A stretch of 64,000 nt of DNA from Psychrobacillus sp044762855 (lineage in GTDB: Bacteria; Bacillota; Bacilli; Bacillales_A; Planococcaceae): assembly GCF_044762855.1 (NCBI RefSeq), contig NZ_JBIWFB010000001.1, forward strand, positions 1,054,001 through 1,118,000, given 5' to 3'. The notes under the pieces were generated by a model. The model had not been told where the DNA came from and searched no databases. It worked only from the letters and a program-made list of their open reading frames with translations. A program made the position numbers and the translations under genes. Position 1 is the first letter of the stretch, and each line of letters opens with the position of its first letter. Below, in pieces: positions 15,817-24,383 of the stretch.

Positions 15817-17160
15817 ATGAAAAGAAAAAATATTATTATTATAGGTGCAGCGGGAAGAGATTTTCACAATTTTAATACATATTATCGTAATAATGAAGCA
15901 TATAATGTTGTTGCTTTTACAGCCACACAAATTCCAGATATCGATGGACGTAAATATCCAAGTGAATTAGCAGGTGAGCTATATCCAGAAGGGATTCATA
16001 TTTATTCACAAGATCAACTGCCAGAGTTGATAAAAGAATTACAAGTGGATGAATGTGTTTTTGCATATAGTGATATTGGTTATGAAGATCTGATGGGTGT
16101 AAGTGCAATTGTGAATGCAGCGGGTGCTAACTTTACATTGTTAGGTCCAAAGTCCACGATGTTAAAAAGCAATAAGCCTGTCATTTCTGTCTGCGCTGTA
16201 CGCACCGGAACTGGAAAAAGTCAAACATCGAGAAAAATTATTGAGACGCTACTGGAGCATGACTTAAATGTTATTGCAGTGAGACATCCAATGCCTTATG
16301 GCGATTTAAACGCACAACGTGTTCAGCGTTTTGCAACAGTGGAAGATCTAGAGAAGCATCATTGCACGATTGAAGAAATGGAAGAATACGAACCACATGT
16401 AGCACGTGGTAATATTATTTATGCTGGTGTGGATTACGCAGATATTTTAGCAACGGCAGAAAATGATCCAGACGGCTGTGACGTAATTTTATGGGACGGG
16501 GGAAATAATGACTTTTCTTTCTTCGAACCTGATTTAGCAGTTACTGTATTAGACCCACACCGCCCAGGTCATGAGCTTAAATATTATCCTGGTGAAGTAT
16601 GTTTAAGAACAACGGACGTGGCTATCATTAACAAAGTAGATAGTGCTGCAGAGGAAGCAATTGAAATCGTAGAAAATAATATCAAATTTGCTAATCCAAG
16701 TAGTACGATTATTAAAGCTGAATCAAAGATTACTGTCGATCAGCCTGAGAATGTAGTAGGGAAGCGTGTGTTAGTTGTGGAAGATGGTCCAACGTTGACA
16801 CACGGAGAGATGAAACTTGGTGCAGGTATAGTTGCAGCTGAACGTTTAGGCGCGAAAGAAATCATTGACCCTCGCCCATTTGCAGTAGGTACACTAACTG
16901 AAACGTTCAACAAATACCAACATATTGGAAACGTTCTTCCGGCGATGGGATATGGTGAACAACAGTTGAAAGATCTAGAAGAAACAATTAATAATGCTGA
17001 CTGTGATGCAGTCATTATTGGAACACCAATCGATTTAACTCGCATCATTTCGATCAATAAACCGTCTACACGTGTACATTATGATTTAGATGAAGTAGAT
17101 GGTCCGAATTTAAGTGATGTATTAAAAGGTTTTATCCGAGAACATAAGCTTGTAAAATAG
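15817..17160 (+). CDS. Cyclic 2,3-diphosphoglycerate synthetase-like P-loop protein (COG2403)
   Basis: Predicted cytosolic nucleotide-binding enzyme, 447 aa. The N-terminal Rossmann-like region begins IIIIGAAGRDFHNFNTYYRNN. A P-loop, CAVRTGTGKSQTSRKI, starts near residue 126. Further conserved segments are RHPMPYGDL, WDGGNNDFSFFEPDL and a late IIGTPIDLTRII. This layout matches the archaeal cyclic-2,3-diphosphoglycerate synthetase (CpgS) family, whose bacterial members have no settled role. The ribosome site is AGGAGAGAGTGCT. It has its own terminator and no obvious operon partner. A role in cyclic 2,3-diphosphoglycerate synthesis should not be assumed for a bacterium of this type. Confidence 0.7.
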   Translation: MKRKNIIIIGAAGRDFHNFNTYYRNNEAYNVVAFTATQIPDIDGRKYPSELAGELYPEGIHIYSQDQLPELIKELQVDECVFAYSDIGYEDLMGVSAIVNAAGANFTLLGPKSTMLKSNKPVISVCAVRTGTGKSQTSRKIIETLLEHDLNVIAVRHPMPYGDLNAQRVQRFATVEDLEKHHCTIEEMEEYEPHVARGNIIYAGVDYADILATAENDPDGCDVILWDGGNNDFSFFEPDLAVTVLDPHRPGHELKYYPGEVCLRTTDVAIINKVDSAAEEAIEIVENNIKFANPSSTIIKAESKITVDQPENVVGKRVLVVEDGPTLTHGEMKLGAGIVAAERLGAKEIIDPRPFAVGTLTETFNKYQHIGNVLPAMGYGEQQLKDLEETINNADCDAVIIGTPIDLTRIISINKPSTRVHYDLDEVDGPNLSDVLKGFIREHKLVK

Positions 17161-17184
17161 GCATTCGGTGCCACTCAAACTATT

Positions 17185-17230
17185 TTAAAAAGACTAGCGA
17201 CAGATAAGTTGCTAGTCTTTTTAAAATCCC
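17185..17230 (+). terminator. Terminator of the CpgS-like gene
   Basis: GACTAGC / GCTAGTC arms extended by A5 and T5 (AAAAAGACTAGC ... GCTAGTCTTTTT). It sits about 25 nt after the stop codon. Confidence 0.8.
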
Positions 17231-17264
17231 TGCATTCTAAATTTTAATTCTCCGGAGGTATAAG

Positions 17265-18296
17265 ATGATGAAAAAAACGTTATATTTCGGAATAATCGGT
17301 AGTGGAAGTATTGTAGAAACCCATATTAGAAGTATTCAAGAGATACCGAATGCGGAAGTCACAGCTATTTTTTCTAGAAATAGGGCAACTGCCGAAAAAT
17401 GGGCAAATAAATACGACATTCAAGTTTTTAGCGATTATGAGGATTTTCTAAGTAACGATAAATTGGATATTGTCACGATCTTAACGCCGAGTGGGACACA
17501 TGCGGATTTAGGAATTTTAGCGGCGAAAAATGGGAAGCATGTTGTTGTAGAAAAGCCGATTGATACGTCTTTAAACAAAACAAACGATCTTATTCATGCT
17601 TGTAGAGATGCTAATGTTATGTTGAGTTGTATTTTTCAACATAGATTTGATAATGGGATAATAGATATTAAACATGCAATGGATCAGGGAGAATTTGGTC
17701 AACTGAATTTTGGCGCAGCACGCACTACTTGGTATCGTTCACAAGAATATTATGATAGTGGTGCATGGCGAGGAACTTGGGAACTTGATGGTGGCGGAGC
17801 ATTAATGAACCAATCGATCCACTATATTGATCTACTACTTTACTTAATGGGTCCAGTTGAAGAAGTTCATGCGTACTGTGCGACTCGAGCGCATGAAAGA
17901 ATAGAAGTAGAAGATATCGCTGTCGCATCTTTAAAATTTAAGTCAGGTGCACTCGGACTAATCGAGGGAAACACAGCTGCATATCCAGGATATAGTGCAA
18001 CTCTAGATATCTTCGGCAATAACGGAAGTGTAATCATTGAAAATGACCAAGTAAAAGAATGGAATTTCAAAAATGGAAATCAATATACAAAACTGTCAAA
18101 AGAACTAGCAAAAACAAGTGCTTCATCAAGCAAAATGGCTTCTTATAAGTCCCACAAAAGACAATACGAGGACATTGTACATGCAATTTTGGAGAACAGA
18201 GAACCGCTAGTAACAGGGGAAGAAGCAAGAAAATCCCTCGAATTAATTTTAGCGATTTATCAATCCGCCAGAAGTGGAAGTCCTGTAAAGTTATAA
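17265..18296 (+). CDS. Gfo/Idh/MocA-family oxidoreductase
   Basis: NAD(P)-dependent dehydrogenase of sugars or sugar acids, 343 aa. The Rossmann motif is GIIGSGSIVETHIRSIQ near the N-terminus. It has the family lysine in VVEKPIDTS and the C-terminal block WRGTWELDGGGALMNQSIHYIDLLLYLMGPV with the catalytic histidine region. Two adjacent ATG codons follow TCCGGAGGTATAAG; 17265 is taken, 17268 is equally possible. The next genes encode sugar-acid-type uptake and uronate isomerase, so a substrate from that pathway is plausible. A strong terminator and 468 bp separate them, so linkage is only positional. Confidence 0.88.
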   Translation: MMKKTLYFGIIGSGSIVETHIRSIQEIPNAEVTAIFSRNRATAEKWANKYDIQVFSDYEDFLSNDKLDIVTILTPSGTHADLGILAAKNGKHVVVEKPIDTSLNKTNDLIHACRDANVMLSCIFQHRFDNGIIDIKHAMDQGEFGQLNFGAARTTWYRSQEYYDSGAWRGTWELDGGGALMNQSIHYIDLLLYLMGPVEEVHAYCATRAHERIEVEDIAVASLKFKSGALGLIEGNTAAYPGYSATLDIFGNNGSVIIENDQVKEWNFKNGNQYTKLSKELAKTSASSSKMASYKSHKRQYEDIVHAILENREPLVTGEEARKSLELILAIYQSARSGSPVKL

Positions 18297-18357
18297 AATA
18301 AAAATGTAGTGATTTGATCAAAAAATAGTTAGCATCTACTATATAAAGAAGCTACTT

Positions 18358-18392
18358 GGGCACCCGAAATTGTATCTTCGGGTGCTTTCTTT
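18358..18392 (+). terminator. Terminator of the Gfo/Idh/MocA gene
   Basis: GCACCCGAA (18360-18368) and TTCGGGTGC (18376-18384) pair perfectly, followed by TTTCTTT. Confidence 0.85.
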
Positions 18393-18497
18393 ATGAGTTT
18401 GAAAGTATCTTTTCACTTATTATCCAAAAAGATCTTAACCTTATTCGTATTGTTGAAGAAAGACGCCGGACAGACAAACGCAATAAGATTACCGAAA

Positions 18498-18539
18498 AAG
18501 AAAGGTTGGTCGTGATGTCAGTCATGACCAACCTTTCTT
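18498..18539. other. Perfect 14-bp hairpin in a gene-free region
   Basis: AAGAAAGGTTGGTC (18498-18511) and GACCAACCTTTCTT (18526-18539) are exact complements around a 14-nt loop. It has terminator form with A-rich entry and T-rich exit, but no recognised gene ends before it. The preceding ~100 nt (RIVEERRRTDKRNKITEKE in one frame) look faintly coding, perhaps the relic of a deleted gene. Otherwise 18393-18736 shows nothing. Confidence 0.5.
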
Positions 18540-18736
18540 AAAATTAATCGGCAATGATATAGCAATAAGACTGTCCAAAGACTTTCGAAAACGAAACAAA
18601 ACAGGTTTTGAACTTAGAAAATGTTTAGACTTTACTTATTGATCGATTATCTAACCTAAAAAAAACACAAGTTTTTCATAAAAAATAAACATTCTAACAA
18701 TTCTGAATAAAAAGTAACATATGAAGAGTAAGAAGA

Positions 18737-18750
18737 AGTAAACGCTTTCT
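18737..18750. promoter_or_regulatory. cre-like site (CcpA) before the TRAP operon
   Basis: AGTAAACGCTTTCT matches the 14-position cre consensus TGWNANCGNTNWCA except at the two outermost bases. It lies directly before the ribosome site of dctQ. Catabolite repression of a carbohydrate-acid transporter fits well. Confidence 0.6.
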
Positions 18751-18764
18751 TGAGGAGGGGAGTT

Positions 18765-19262
18765 ATGAAACTAATAAAAAAGCTCTATTCAATCATGGAC
18801 AATATATTTGAAAATTTCACCCTTTTATCACTTATTTTATTAGTATTCATCGTCACAATGCAAGTCATCACTAGATATTTTTTCAACTTTGTCTTCTTTT
18901 GGTCAGAAGAAATCACCTTACTTTTATTAGTATGGTTTGGATTTATGGGAATAGCGATTGGATTTCGTGAATACATCCATTTAGGAATTGATTCATTTAC
19001 TAATCTCTTTCCGAAAATATTTAATAAAGTGCTAGATAAAGTAATTCTTGCCATTGTCTTTTTATTTGGAATATATCTAGTAGTTCAAGGTTGGCAATTT
19101 ACAGTTCTAATGTTGGAATCTACTCTTCCCGCAACAAAACTACCAAGCAGTATTACATATATTGTCATGCCAATAACGGGACTCATGATTTGTTTATATG
19201 CACTGCTACAACTATTTAATATCGATACAGCCAAGTATAAAGACATAGAGGAGGGACATTAG
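18765..19262 (+). CDS. dctQ: TRAP transporter small membrane subunit (DctQ)
   Basis: Small permease of a tripartite ATP-independent periplasmic-type (TRAP) transporter, 165 aa with four hydrophobic helices. The family segment MQVITRYFFNFVFFWSEEITLLLLVWFGFMGIAIGFREYIHLGID is clear. The frame opens five codons earlier, but GAGGAGGGGAGTT points to ATG 18765. It starts a DctQ-DctM-DctP operon under a cre-like site. In Gram-positive bacteria with TRAP systems next to YesMN-type regulators and uronate enzymes, the substrates are commonly uronates or related sugar acids; that is inference here. Confidence 0.9.
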   Translation: MKLIKKLYSIMDNIFENFTLLSLILLVFIVTMQVITRYFFNFVFFWSEEITLLLLVWFGFMGIAIGFREYIHLGIDSFTNLFPKIFNKVLDKVILAIVFLFGIYLVVQGWQFTVLMLESTLPATKLPSSITYIVMPITGLMICLYALLQLFNIDTAKYKDIEEGH

Positions 19263-19263
19263 C

Positions 19264-20559
19264 ATGACCAGTACTAGCATTGCAGTAACCATTTTACTCG
19301 TAAGTTTTGTTGTTTTAATCATGCTACGTTTTCCGATAGCTTTAACACTTGTTATATCATCCCTGCTAACGATCATTTTTTTAGATATCCCGTTACCTAT
19401 TATTGGACAACAGATGGTTCAAGGTGTGAATTCTTTTTCACTTCTCGCAATACCATTTTTTATCCTAACTGGTCAAATAATGAGTACAGGTGGTCTTGCT
19501 AATCGGATTGTAAATCTGGCAATTCTGTTAGTTGGTCGAATCCGGGGAGGTTTGGCCATGGTAAATAGTGTAGCCTCCCTGTTTTTTGGTAATATTTCTG
19601 GCTCTGCTGTAGCCGATGTTTCATCTGTTGGTTCGGTGATGATTCCAATGATGAAAAAGAATGGTTATGAAGCAGATTATGCGGTGGGAGTTACGATTGC
19701 ATCTGCTATACAAGGAGTTGTAGTACCACCAAGTCATAATCTTGTTTTATATTCTTTAGCAGCAGGCGGCGTCTCCATTGCTAGTCTCTTTATGGCTGGT
19801 ATCGTTCCAGGTGTCATTATGTTAGTAGCACTATGTATTACAGGTTATATAATTGCAAGAAAAAGAGGTTATGAAAAGGCAGCTCCCGTCCCAAAATCAC
19901 AAATTGCAACTACTCTTTTACATGGAGTGTTATCCCTAAGTCCAGCAGTCATTATATTGGGTGGCATTATGAGTGGGATTTTTACAGCAACTGAATCAGG
20001 GGCATTAGCTTGTTTATATTCTTTTATTCTCGCATTCGTAATTTATAGAGAAGCACCGCTATCAAGTATTTGGCCGATATTAAAACGTACTTTGAAAACA
20101 GTTTCAATGGTTTTCTTCCTAATCGCTGCTTCTGCTGCATTTGGTTGGGTATTGGCATACTTACAAATTCCATCTATGATGACTAGCTTACTGTTAAGCA
20201 TTTCGGATAATCCGCTTATTATACTATTGATTATTAATATATTATTGCTTCTCCTAGGGGCACCAATGGATATGGCACCAATGATTTTAATCATGACACC
20301 AATTCTTCTTCCAGTTGTCACAAGCTTTGGCATGGATCCGGTACACTTTGGGATTGTGCTTATATTAAATGCTGGAATAGGCTTACTGACCCCACCTGTA
20401 GGAACCGTTTTATTCGTCGGGTGTGCCATAGGAAAGATTTCCATTGCACAAGGTACGAAAGCAATGATGCCATTTTTCTATGCTTTATTAGTAGTTCTGT
20501 TAATTATCACCTATATCCCTGAGGTAGTGATGTGGCTTCCAAATTTGATGGCTGACTAA
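19264..20559 (+). CDS. dctM: TRAP transporter large membrane subunit (DctM)
   Basis: Large TRAP permease, 431 aa, about twelve transmembrane helices, sodium-coupled in characterised members. Family landmarks are the N-terminal RFPIALTLVISSL, FILTGQIMSTGGLANRIVNLA, NSVASLFFGNISGSAVADVSSVGSVMIPMMKKNGY and VVPPSHNLVLYSLAAGGVSIASLFMAG. It starts 1 nt after the dctQ stop codon (GAGGGACATTAGC before ATG), so translation is coupled. It moves the substrate delivered by the DctP lipoprotein across the membrane. Confidence 0.93.
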   Translation: MTSTSIAVTILLVSFVVLIMLRFPIALTLVISSLLTIIFLDIPLPIIGQQMVQGVNSFSLLAIPFFILTGQIMSTGGLANRIVNLAILLVGRIRGGLAMVNSVASLFFGNISGSAVADVSSVGSVMIPMMKKNGYEADYAVGVTIASAIQGVVVPPSHNLVLYSLAAGGVSIASLFMAGIVPGVIMLVALCITGYIIARKRGYEKAAPVPKSQIATTLLHGVLSLSPAVIILGGIMSGIFTATESGALACLYSFILAFVIYREAPLSSIWPILKRTLKTVSMVFFLIAASAAFGWVLAYLQIPSMMTSLLLSISDNPLIILLIINILLLLLGAPMDMAPMILIMTPILLPVVTSFGMDPVHFGIVLILNAGIGLLTPPVGTVLFVGCAIGKISIAQGTKAMMPFFYALLVVLLIITYIPEVVMWLPNLMAD

Positions 20560-20609
20560 CTTTGGGCATGGGGAGAAATTATAAAAAATATTGAAGGGGG
20601 TTTGCGCTA

Positions 20610-21638
20610 GTGAAGAACAAAAAAATGATAGGATTATTAACTTTTGTACTTTTTGTCACATTAATTCTAGCAGCATGTGGTCAAAAGAAAGAGGAAGCAG
20701 TAGAGAAAGATGAAGGTACCAAATCAGAAGGACCTAAAATTACATTACGTTTAGCAGACAACCAACCAGCTGATTATCCGACGGTCATTGGAGATCAAAA
20801 GTTTGCTGAGTTAGTTAGTGAAAGATCGGAAGGAAGAATTACCATAGAGGTATTTCCATCTGGGCAGCTAGGCGATGAAAAATCCGTACTAGAGCAAGTG
20901 CAACTTGGAGCTATTGACTTCGCTAGAATCAATGCCAGCCCACTTGCAGAATTTAATGATGATTTCACGGTTTTCTCCGTTCCCTATTTATTTAACAGTG
21001 ATGAACATCTGTGGAATTTTCTAAATGGAGAAAAAGGTACGGATTTGTTAAATGGTCTTCAAGCAGCGAAAATGCAAGGTCTTGCCTATTATGATTCAGG
21101 TTCTCGTAGTTTTTATTCCACTAAACCTTTAACAGGCATTGAAGATTTAAAAGGGCAAAAGATTCGCGTTCAGCAAAGCGAGATTAATATTAAATTGATG
21201 GAGGCATTAGGAGCAAGTGCTACTCCAATGCCATATGGAGAAGTATTCTCTGGTCTTCAAACTGGTATCATTGACGGAGCAGAAAACAATCTTCCGAGCT
21301 TTGACTCATCAAACCATTACCAAGAGGCAAAATATTTGATTATGGATCACCATACTCGAGTGCCAGAAGTAGTGTTAATGAGTAAAACGGCTTGGGATAA
21401 GCTTTCAGATGACGACAAAGCGTTAATCAAACAAGCAGCACTAGACTCAGTAGAGACTCAAAGACAAGCTTGGGCTGATTATGAAGAAAAATCACTCAAC
21501 ACATTGAATGAGGCGGGAGTAACGATTACAGAAGTGGAAGATATATCTCCTTGGCAAGCGGCAGTTAAACCTATTGTGGATGGATTTTCTAAAGACTATC
21601 CGGAGCTAGTTGATGCTATCAATTCAGCAAGTCCATAA
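20610..21638 (+). CDS. dctP: TRAP transporter substrate-binding lipoprotein (DctP)
   Basis: Lipid-anchored solute receptor of the TRAP system, 342 aa. The start is GTG 20610 behind GAAGGGGGTTTGCGCTA. The signal ends in lipobox LAAC with Cys at residue 23. The DctP fold follows: LRLADNQPADYPTVIGDQKFAELVSERS, FPSGQLGDEKSVLEQVQLGAIDFARIN, then GQKIRVQQSEINIKLMEALGASATPMPYGEVFSGLQTGIIDGAENN. That last region includes the conserved Arg that binds the ligand carboxylate (KIRVQ) and the expected Asn (ENN). A carboxylated sugar is consistent with uronate isomerase downstream. Confidence 0.92.
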   Translation: MKNKKMIGLLTFVLFVTLILAACGQKKEEAVEKDEGTKSEGPKITLRLADNQPADYPTVIGDQKFAELVSERSEGRITIEVFPSGQLGDEKSVLEQVQLGAIDFARINASPLAEFNDDFTVFSVPYLFNSDEHLWNFLNGEKGTDLLNGLQAAKMQGLAYYDSGSRSFYSTKPLTGIEDLKGQKIRVQQSEINIKLMEALGASATPMPYGEVFSGLQTGIIDGAENNLPSFDSSNHYQEAKYLIMDHHTRVPEVVLMSKTAWDKLSDDDKALIKQAALDSVETQRQAWADYEEKSLNTLNEAGVTITEVEDISPWQAAVKPIVDGFSKDYPELVDAINSASP

Positions 21639-21666
21639 TCTCTCGAAAACTATGTGTGATTACTAC

Positions 21667-21706
21667 CCTACCTAGTTGGGGGAATATTTACTAGGTAGGT
21701 CTTTTC
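21667..21706 (+). terminator. Terminator between the TRAP operon and its two-component genes
   Basis: CCTACCTAGT / ACTAGGTAGG perfect arms around a 13-nt loop, then TCTTTTCC. It may only attenuate, since the sensor gene starts 54 nt later. Confidence 0.7.
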
Positions 21707-21759
21707 CATTAAGATTAGGAGATATAATACTCATCAATACTTAGTGGAAAGGAACTGCG

Positions 21760-23604
21760 ATGAAAAATTTGTGGAGTAAGATTTCGGAATTTTTAAAACG
21801 TTATATTCTTTTTGAAAATCAGACACTTATGATAAAACTTTGTGTATTTTCCAGTGTTTTAGTTATATTACCAGTACTTTCGGTTGGATTCATCACTTAT
21901 ACGTATTCTTCTTATGAACTAGAAGAAGAGTTCAAGCAATCAAGTCAGAAAATAATAGAACAAGTAGAATTGCATGTGGAATATTATTTGCAGGATTTTG
22001 AAATAGCTAGTTTAAAAATCATTAATTCGCCTGAAATGGGAAGTTTATTGAGATTAGAAACAAATGGAAATGAATATGATCCTATACTGAAAGAACAAGC
22101 ATACAAAGTCCTAAAAAATTCAGAATATTCCAGAAGTGATATTTCTAATATTACTGTTTCATTAGATAATGGCATTATTATAGATTCGTTGAGAGAGCGA
22201 AATTACTATCCTGCCCAAAATATAAAAGAGGAATATTGGTATTCATCGGTCCCACAAAACGGGATGGTTTTGCTTGTCAGTAGAACGTTGAAATTGAAAG
22301 ACAAGGAACTACCGGTCATTTCTCTAGTTAGACGTTTATATAATCCGCATACACTAAAGCCCATTGGTATGCTCATTATTGATATCAATTTTAAGAGAAT
22401 CGAAGAAATATCTAAAAAGGTGACTTTTGATAAGAATGGTTATTTTTTTATATTGGATTCAAGCGGGCATTATGTCTATCATCCAAATTATAAAAAACTT
22501 GGAAACAAGGTAGAATTCAAGCAGTTAACAAATCTTGATAATGAAAAAAGTGGTTCTGTGCTCATCGATAACAATCGAAAGGAGTTTGTTTCCTATTCAT
22601 TTTCTCCAAATGTTGGTTGGAGCTTTTTTACAGCTGCTCCATACGAAGATTTGCGAGTCGGTATCGAACAGATAAGAACGGCTATAATATGGACAATTTT
22701 TATTTCTTTACTCTTTGCATACTTAGTAGGTTTTTATAGTATTTCCAAAAGTATCGTTCGTCCTATTCATCGACTTCGTTCCTTTATGAAAGAAGTAGAA
22801 ATTGGTCATTTTAATGGAAAAGTAAAGGTGGAGTCCAATGATGAAATCGGACAATTGACAGCCGGTTTTAATAAGACGGTGGAAAGACTATCTAATTTAC
22901 TCGAGGAAGTGTATGTTTCCAAATTAAAGGAAGCTGAAATGTCTCTTAACAAAACAGAAACAGAGTTAAAAATGCTCCAATCGCAAATTAACCCTCATTT
23001 TTTATACAATTCCCTTGAAACAATTAGAGGAATGGCATTGGAGGAGGGAAGAGAGAACATTGCTAATATGTCGTCTTCTCTTGGAAAACTATTACGTTAT
23101 AACCTTAGAAATAGTATTCCTACTGTTAGTTTACGAGAAGAGTTAAAGTTTTGTGAGATGTATTTACAAATTCAAATGATTCGTTTTGAGGATCGTTTTG
23201 ACTACTTATTTGATATACCAGATTATTTGATGAACTTTGAAGTTGTAAAGTTTTCTCTCCAACCACTTGTGGAAAATTGTTTTATGCATAGTATTGGTGA
23301 AAACTCTAAGAAAATAAAAATTACGATAACTGCACAGCTTCTATCCGAATCGGAATTTGTCATTCGAATTACTGATACAGGAATAGGAATTCAGGAAGAT
23401 GTATTAAAAGGATTAACAGAGAAATTGAGTGAAAATTCAACTTCCCTAGGTGGGCAACATATTGGGATTATGAATGTTCATCAGAGAATTCGCTATTTGT
23501 TTGGCTTAGAGTATGGGATAACAATCACTAGCACAAGAGGTTTGAAAACAGAGGTTAGTATTCATTTGCCGATTGTAGATGTTAGGGAAGTGAAGAAAGA
23601 ATGA
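21760..23604 (+). CDS. YesM-type sensor histidine kinase
   Basis: Membrane sensor of 614 aa, LytS/YesM class. The N-terminal transmembrane helix is at ~30-50 and an extracellular dCache-like sensor at ~55-300 (FFILDSSGHYVYHPNYKKLG). A second helix lies near 305-330. A HAMP domain follows (SIVRPIHRLRSFMKEVEIGHFNGKVKVESNDEIGQL). The His_kinase domain has phospho-acceptor H413 in QINPHFLYNSLETI. The ATPase domain has N box LVENCFMHSIG and glycine box DTGIGI. Its stop overlaps the regulator's start (ATGA). Such pairs control carbohydrate uptake genes in Firmicutes; location implies control of the TRAP/uxaC/GH3 block. Confidence 0.9.
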   Translation: MKNLWSKISEFLKRYILFENQTLMIKLCVFSSVLVILPVLSVGFITYTYSSYELEEEFKQSSQKIIEQVELHVEYYLQDFEIASLKIINSPEMGSLLRLETNGNEYDPILKEQAYKVLKNSEYSRSDISNITVSLDNGIIIDSLRERNYYPAQNIKEEYWYSSVPQNGMVLLVSRTLKLKDKELPVISLVRRLYNPHTLKPIGMLIIDINFKRIEEISKKVTFDKNGYFFILDSSGHYVYHPNYKKLGNKVEFKQLTNLDNEKSGSVLIDNNRKEFVSYSFSPNVGWSFFTAAPYEDLRVGIEQIRTAIIWTIFISLLFAYLVGFYSISKSIVRPIHRLRSFMKEVEIGHFNGKVKVESNDEIGQLTAGFNKTVERLSNLLEEVYVSKLKEAEMSLNKTETELKMLQSQINPHFLYNSLETIRGMALEEGRENIANMSSSLGKLLRYNLRNSIPTVSLREELKFCEMYLQIQMIRFEDRFDYLFDIPDYLMNFEVVKFSLQPLVENCFMHSIGENSKKIKITITAQLLSESEFVIRITDTGIGIQEDVLKGLTEKLSENSTSLGGQHIGIMNVHQRIRYLFGLEYGITITSTRGLKTEVSIHLPIVDVREVKKE

Positions 23605-24344
23605 AGAGAGTTTTACTAGTGGACGATGAGAGATGGGTAAGAAAAGCTCTTATGTGGTCGATTAATAAGCTGAACTTATCCTTACAAATCGTACATGAAT
23701 GCGCAAATGGATTAGAGGCGCTTGACTGGATTAAACAAAATGAGGTGGATTTGGTTTTAACAGATATTCGTATGCCCGTAATGGATGGAATTTCTTTAGT
23801 GAAAGAGCTAAATGAATTAGGGAGAGACTTGGATTGTATCGTCATTAGCGTTCATGATGAGTTTCAAATTGTTCAACAAGCAATCCGGAGCGGGGTAATG
23901 GATTATCTTCTTAAACCAATCGAGGAAGAAGACTTAAAAACTTGTTTGGAAAAATGGCTTAATAAGCAAAAAGAAATAAAAGAAGAAAGTAAAGTATCTA
24001 TCATTGAGGATGAAATAGTTCCTACTTCTACAATAGATCAAGTATTGGCTTATATTGAAAAAACACCTTTAAAACAAGTAACGCTAACCGACGCTGCAAA
24101 TAGTGTGCATTTGAATCCAAGTTACTTAAGTCAATTGTTTAAACAGCAACTTAATACTAAATTTGTAGATTATTTAACCGAACTTCGTATTCAAGAAGGA
24201 AAACGTTTACTGCTGAACACCACATTAAAAATGGTCGAGATTGCGGAAAGAGTGGGATACTCGGAAGTGGCCTACTTCAGCAATAACTTCAAAAAAATGA
24301 CGGGATATTCTCCGTCCGAATTTCGTAAATCTCAAAAAATATAG
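23601..24344 (+). CDS. YesN-type response regulator (REC + AraC)
   Basis: Cytosolic response regulator, 247 aa. The receiver domain covers residues 1-120, with acidic pocket VDDE, phospho-acceptor D55 (LVLTDIRMPVMDG) and conserved lysine in DYLLKPIEEED. A short linker leads to an AraC-type double helix-turn-helix at ~148-247 (LNPSYLSQLFKQQLNTKFVDYL; VGYSEVAYFSNNFKKMTGYSPSEFRK). At 247 aa it is shorter than YesN proteins with an extended middle region (350-540 aa). It forms a 4-nt overlap with the kinase gene. Confidence 0.92.
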   Translation: MKRVLLVDDERWVRKALMWSINKLNLSLQIVHECANGLEALDWIKQNEVDLVLTDIRMPVMDGISLVKELNELGRDLDCIVISVHDEFQIVQQAIRSGVMDYLLKPIEEEDLKTCLEKWLNKQKEIKEESKVSIIEDEIVPTSTIDQVLAYIEKTPLKQVTLTDAANSVHLNPSYLSQLFKQQLNTKFVDYLTELRIQEGKRLLLNTTLKMVEIAERVGYSEVAYFSNNFKKMTGYSPSEFRKSQKI

Positions 24345-24383
24345 GATTAACTGCGTGAAACTTTCGGAAAGCAGGTAGTAGAC

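Noticed and set aside
18356..18541. 61-codon ORF between the Gfo/Idh/MocA gene and dctQ
   Set aside because: It starts inside the terminator hairpin and ends in another hairpin, with no ribosome site; at most a gene relic.
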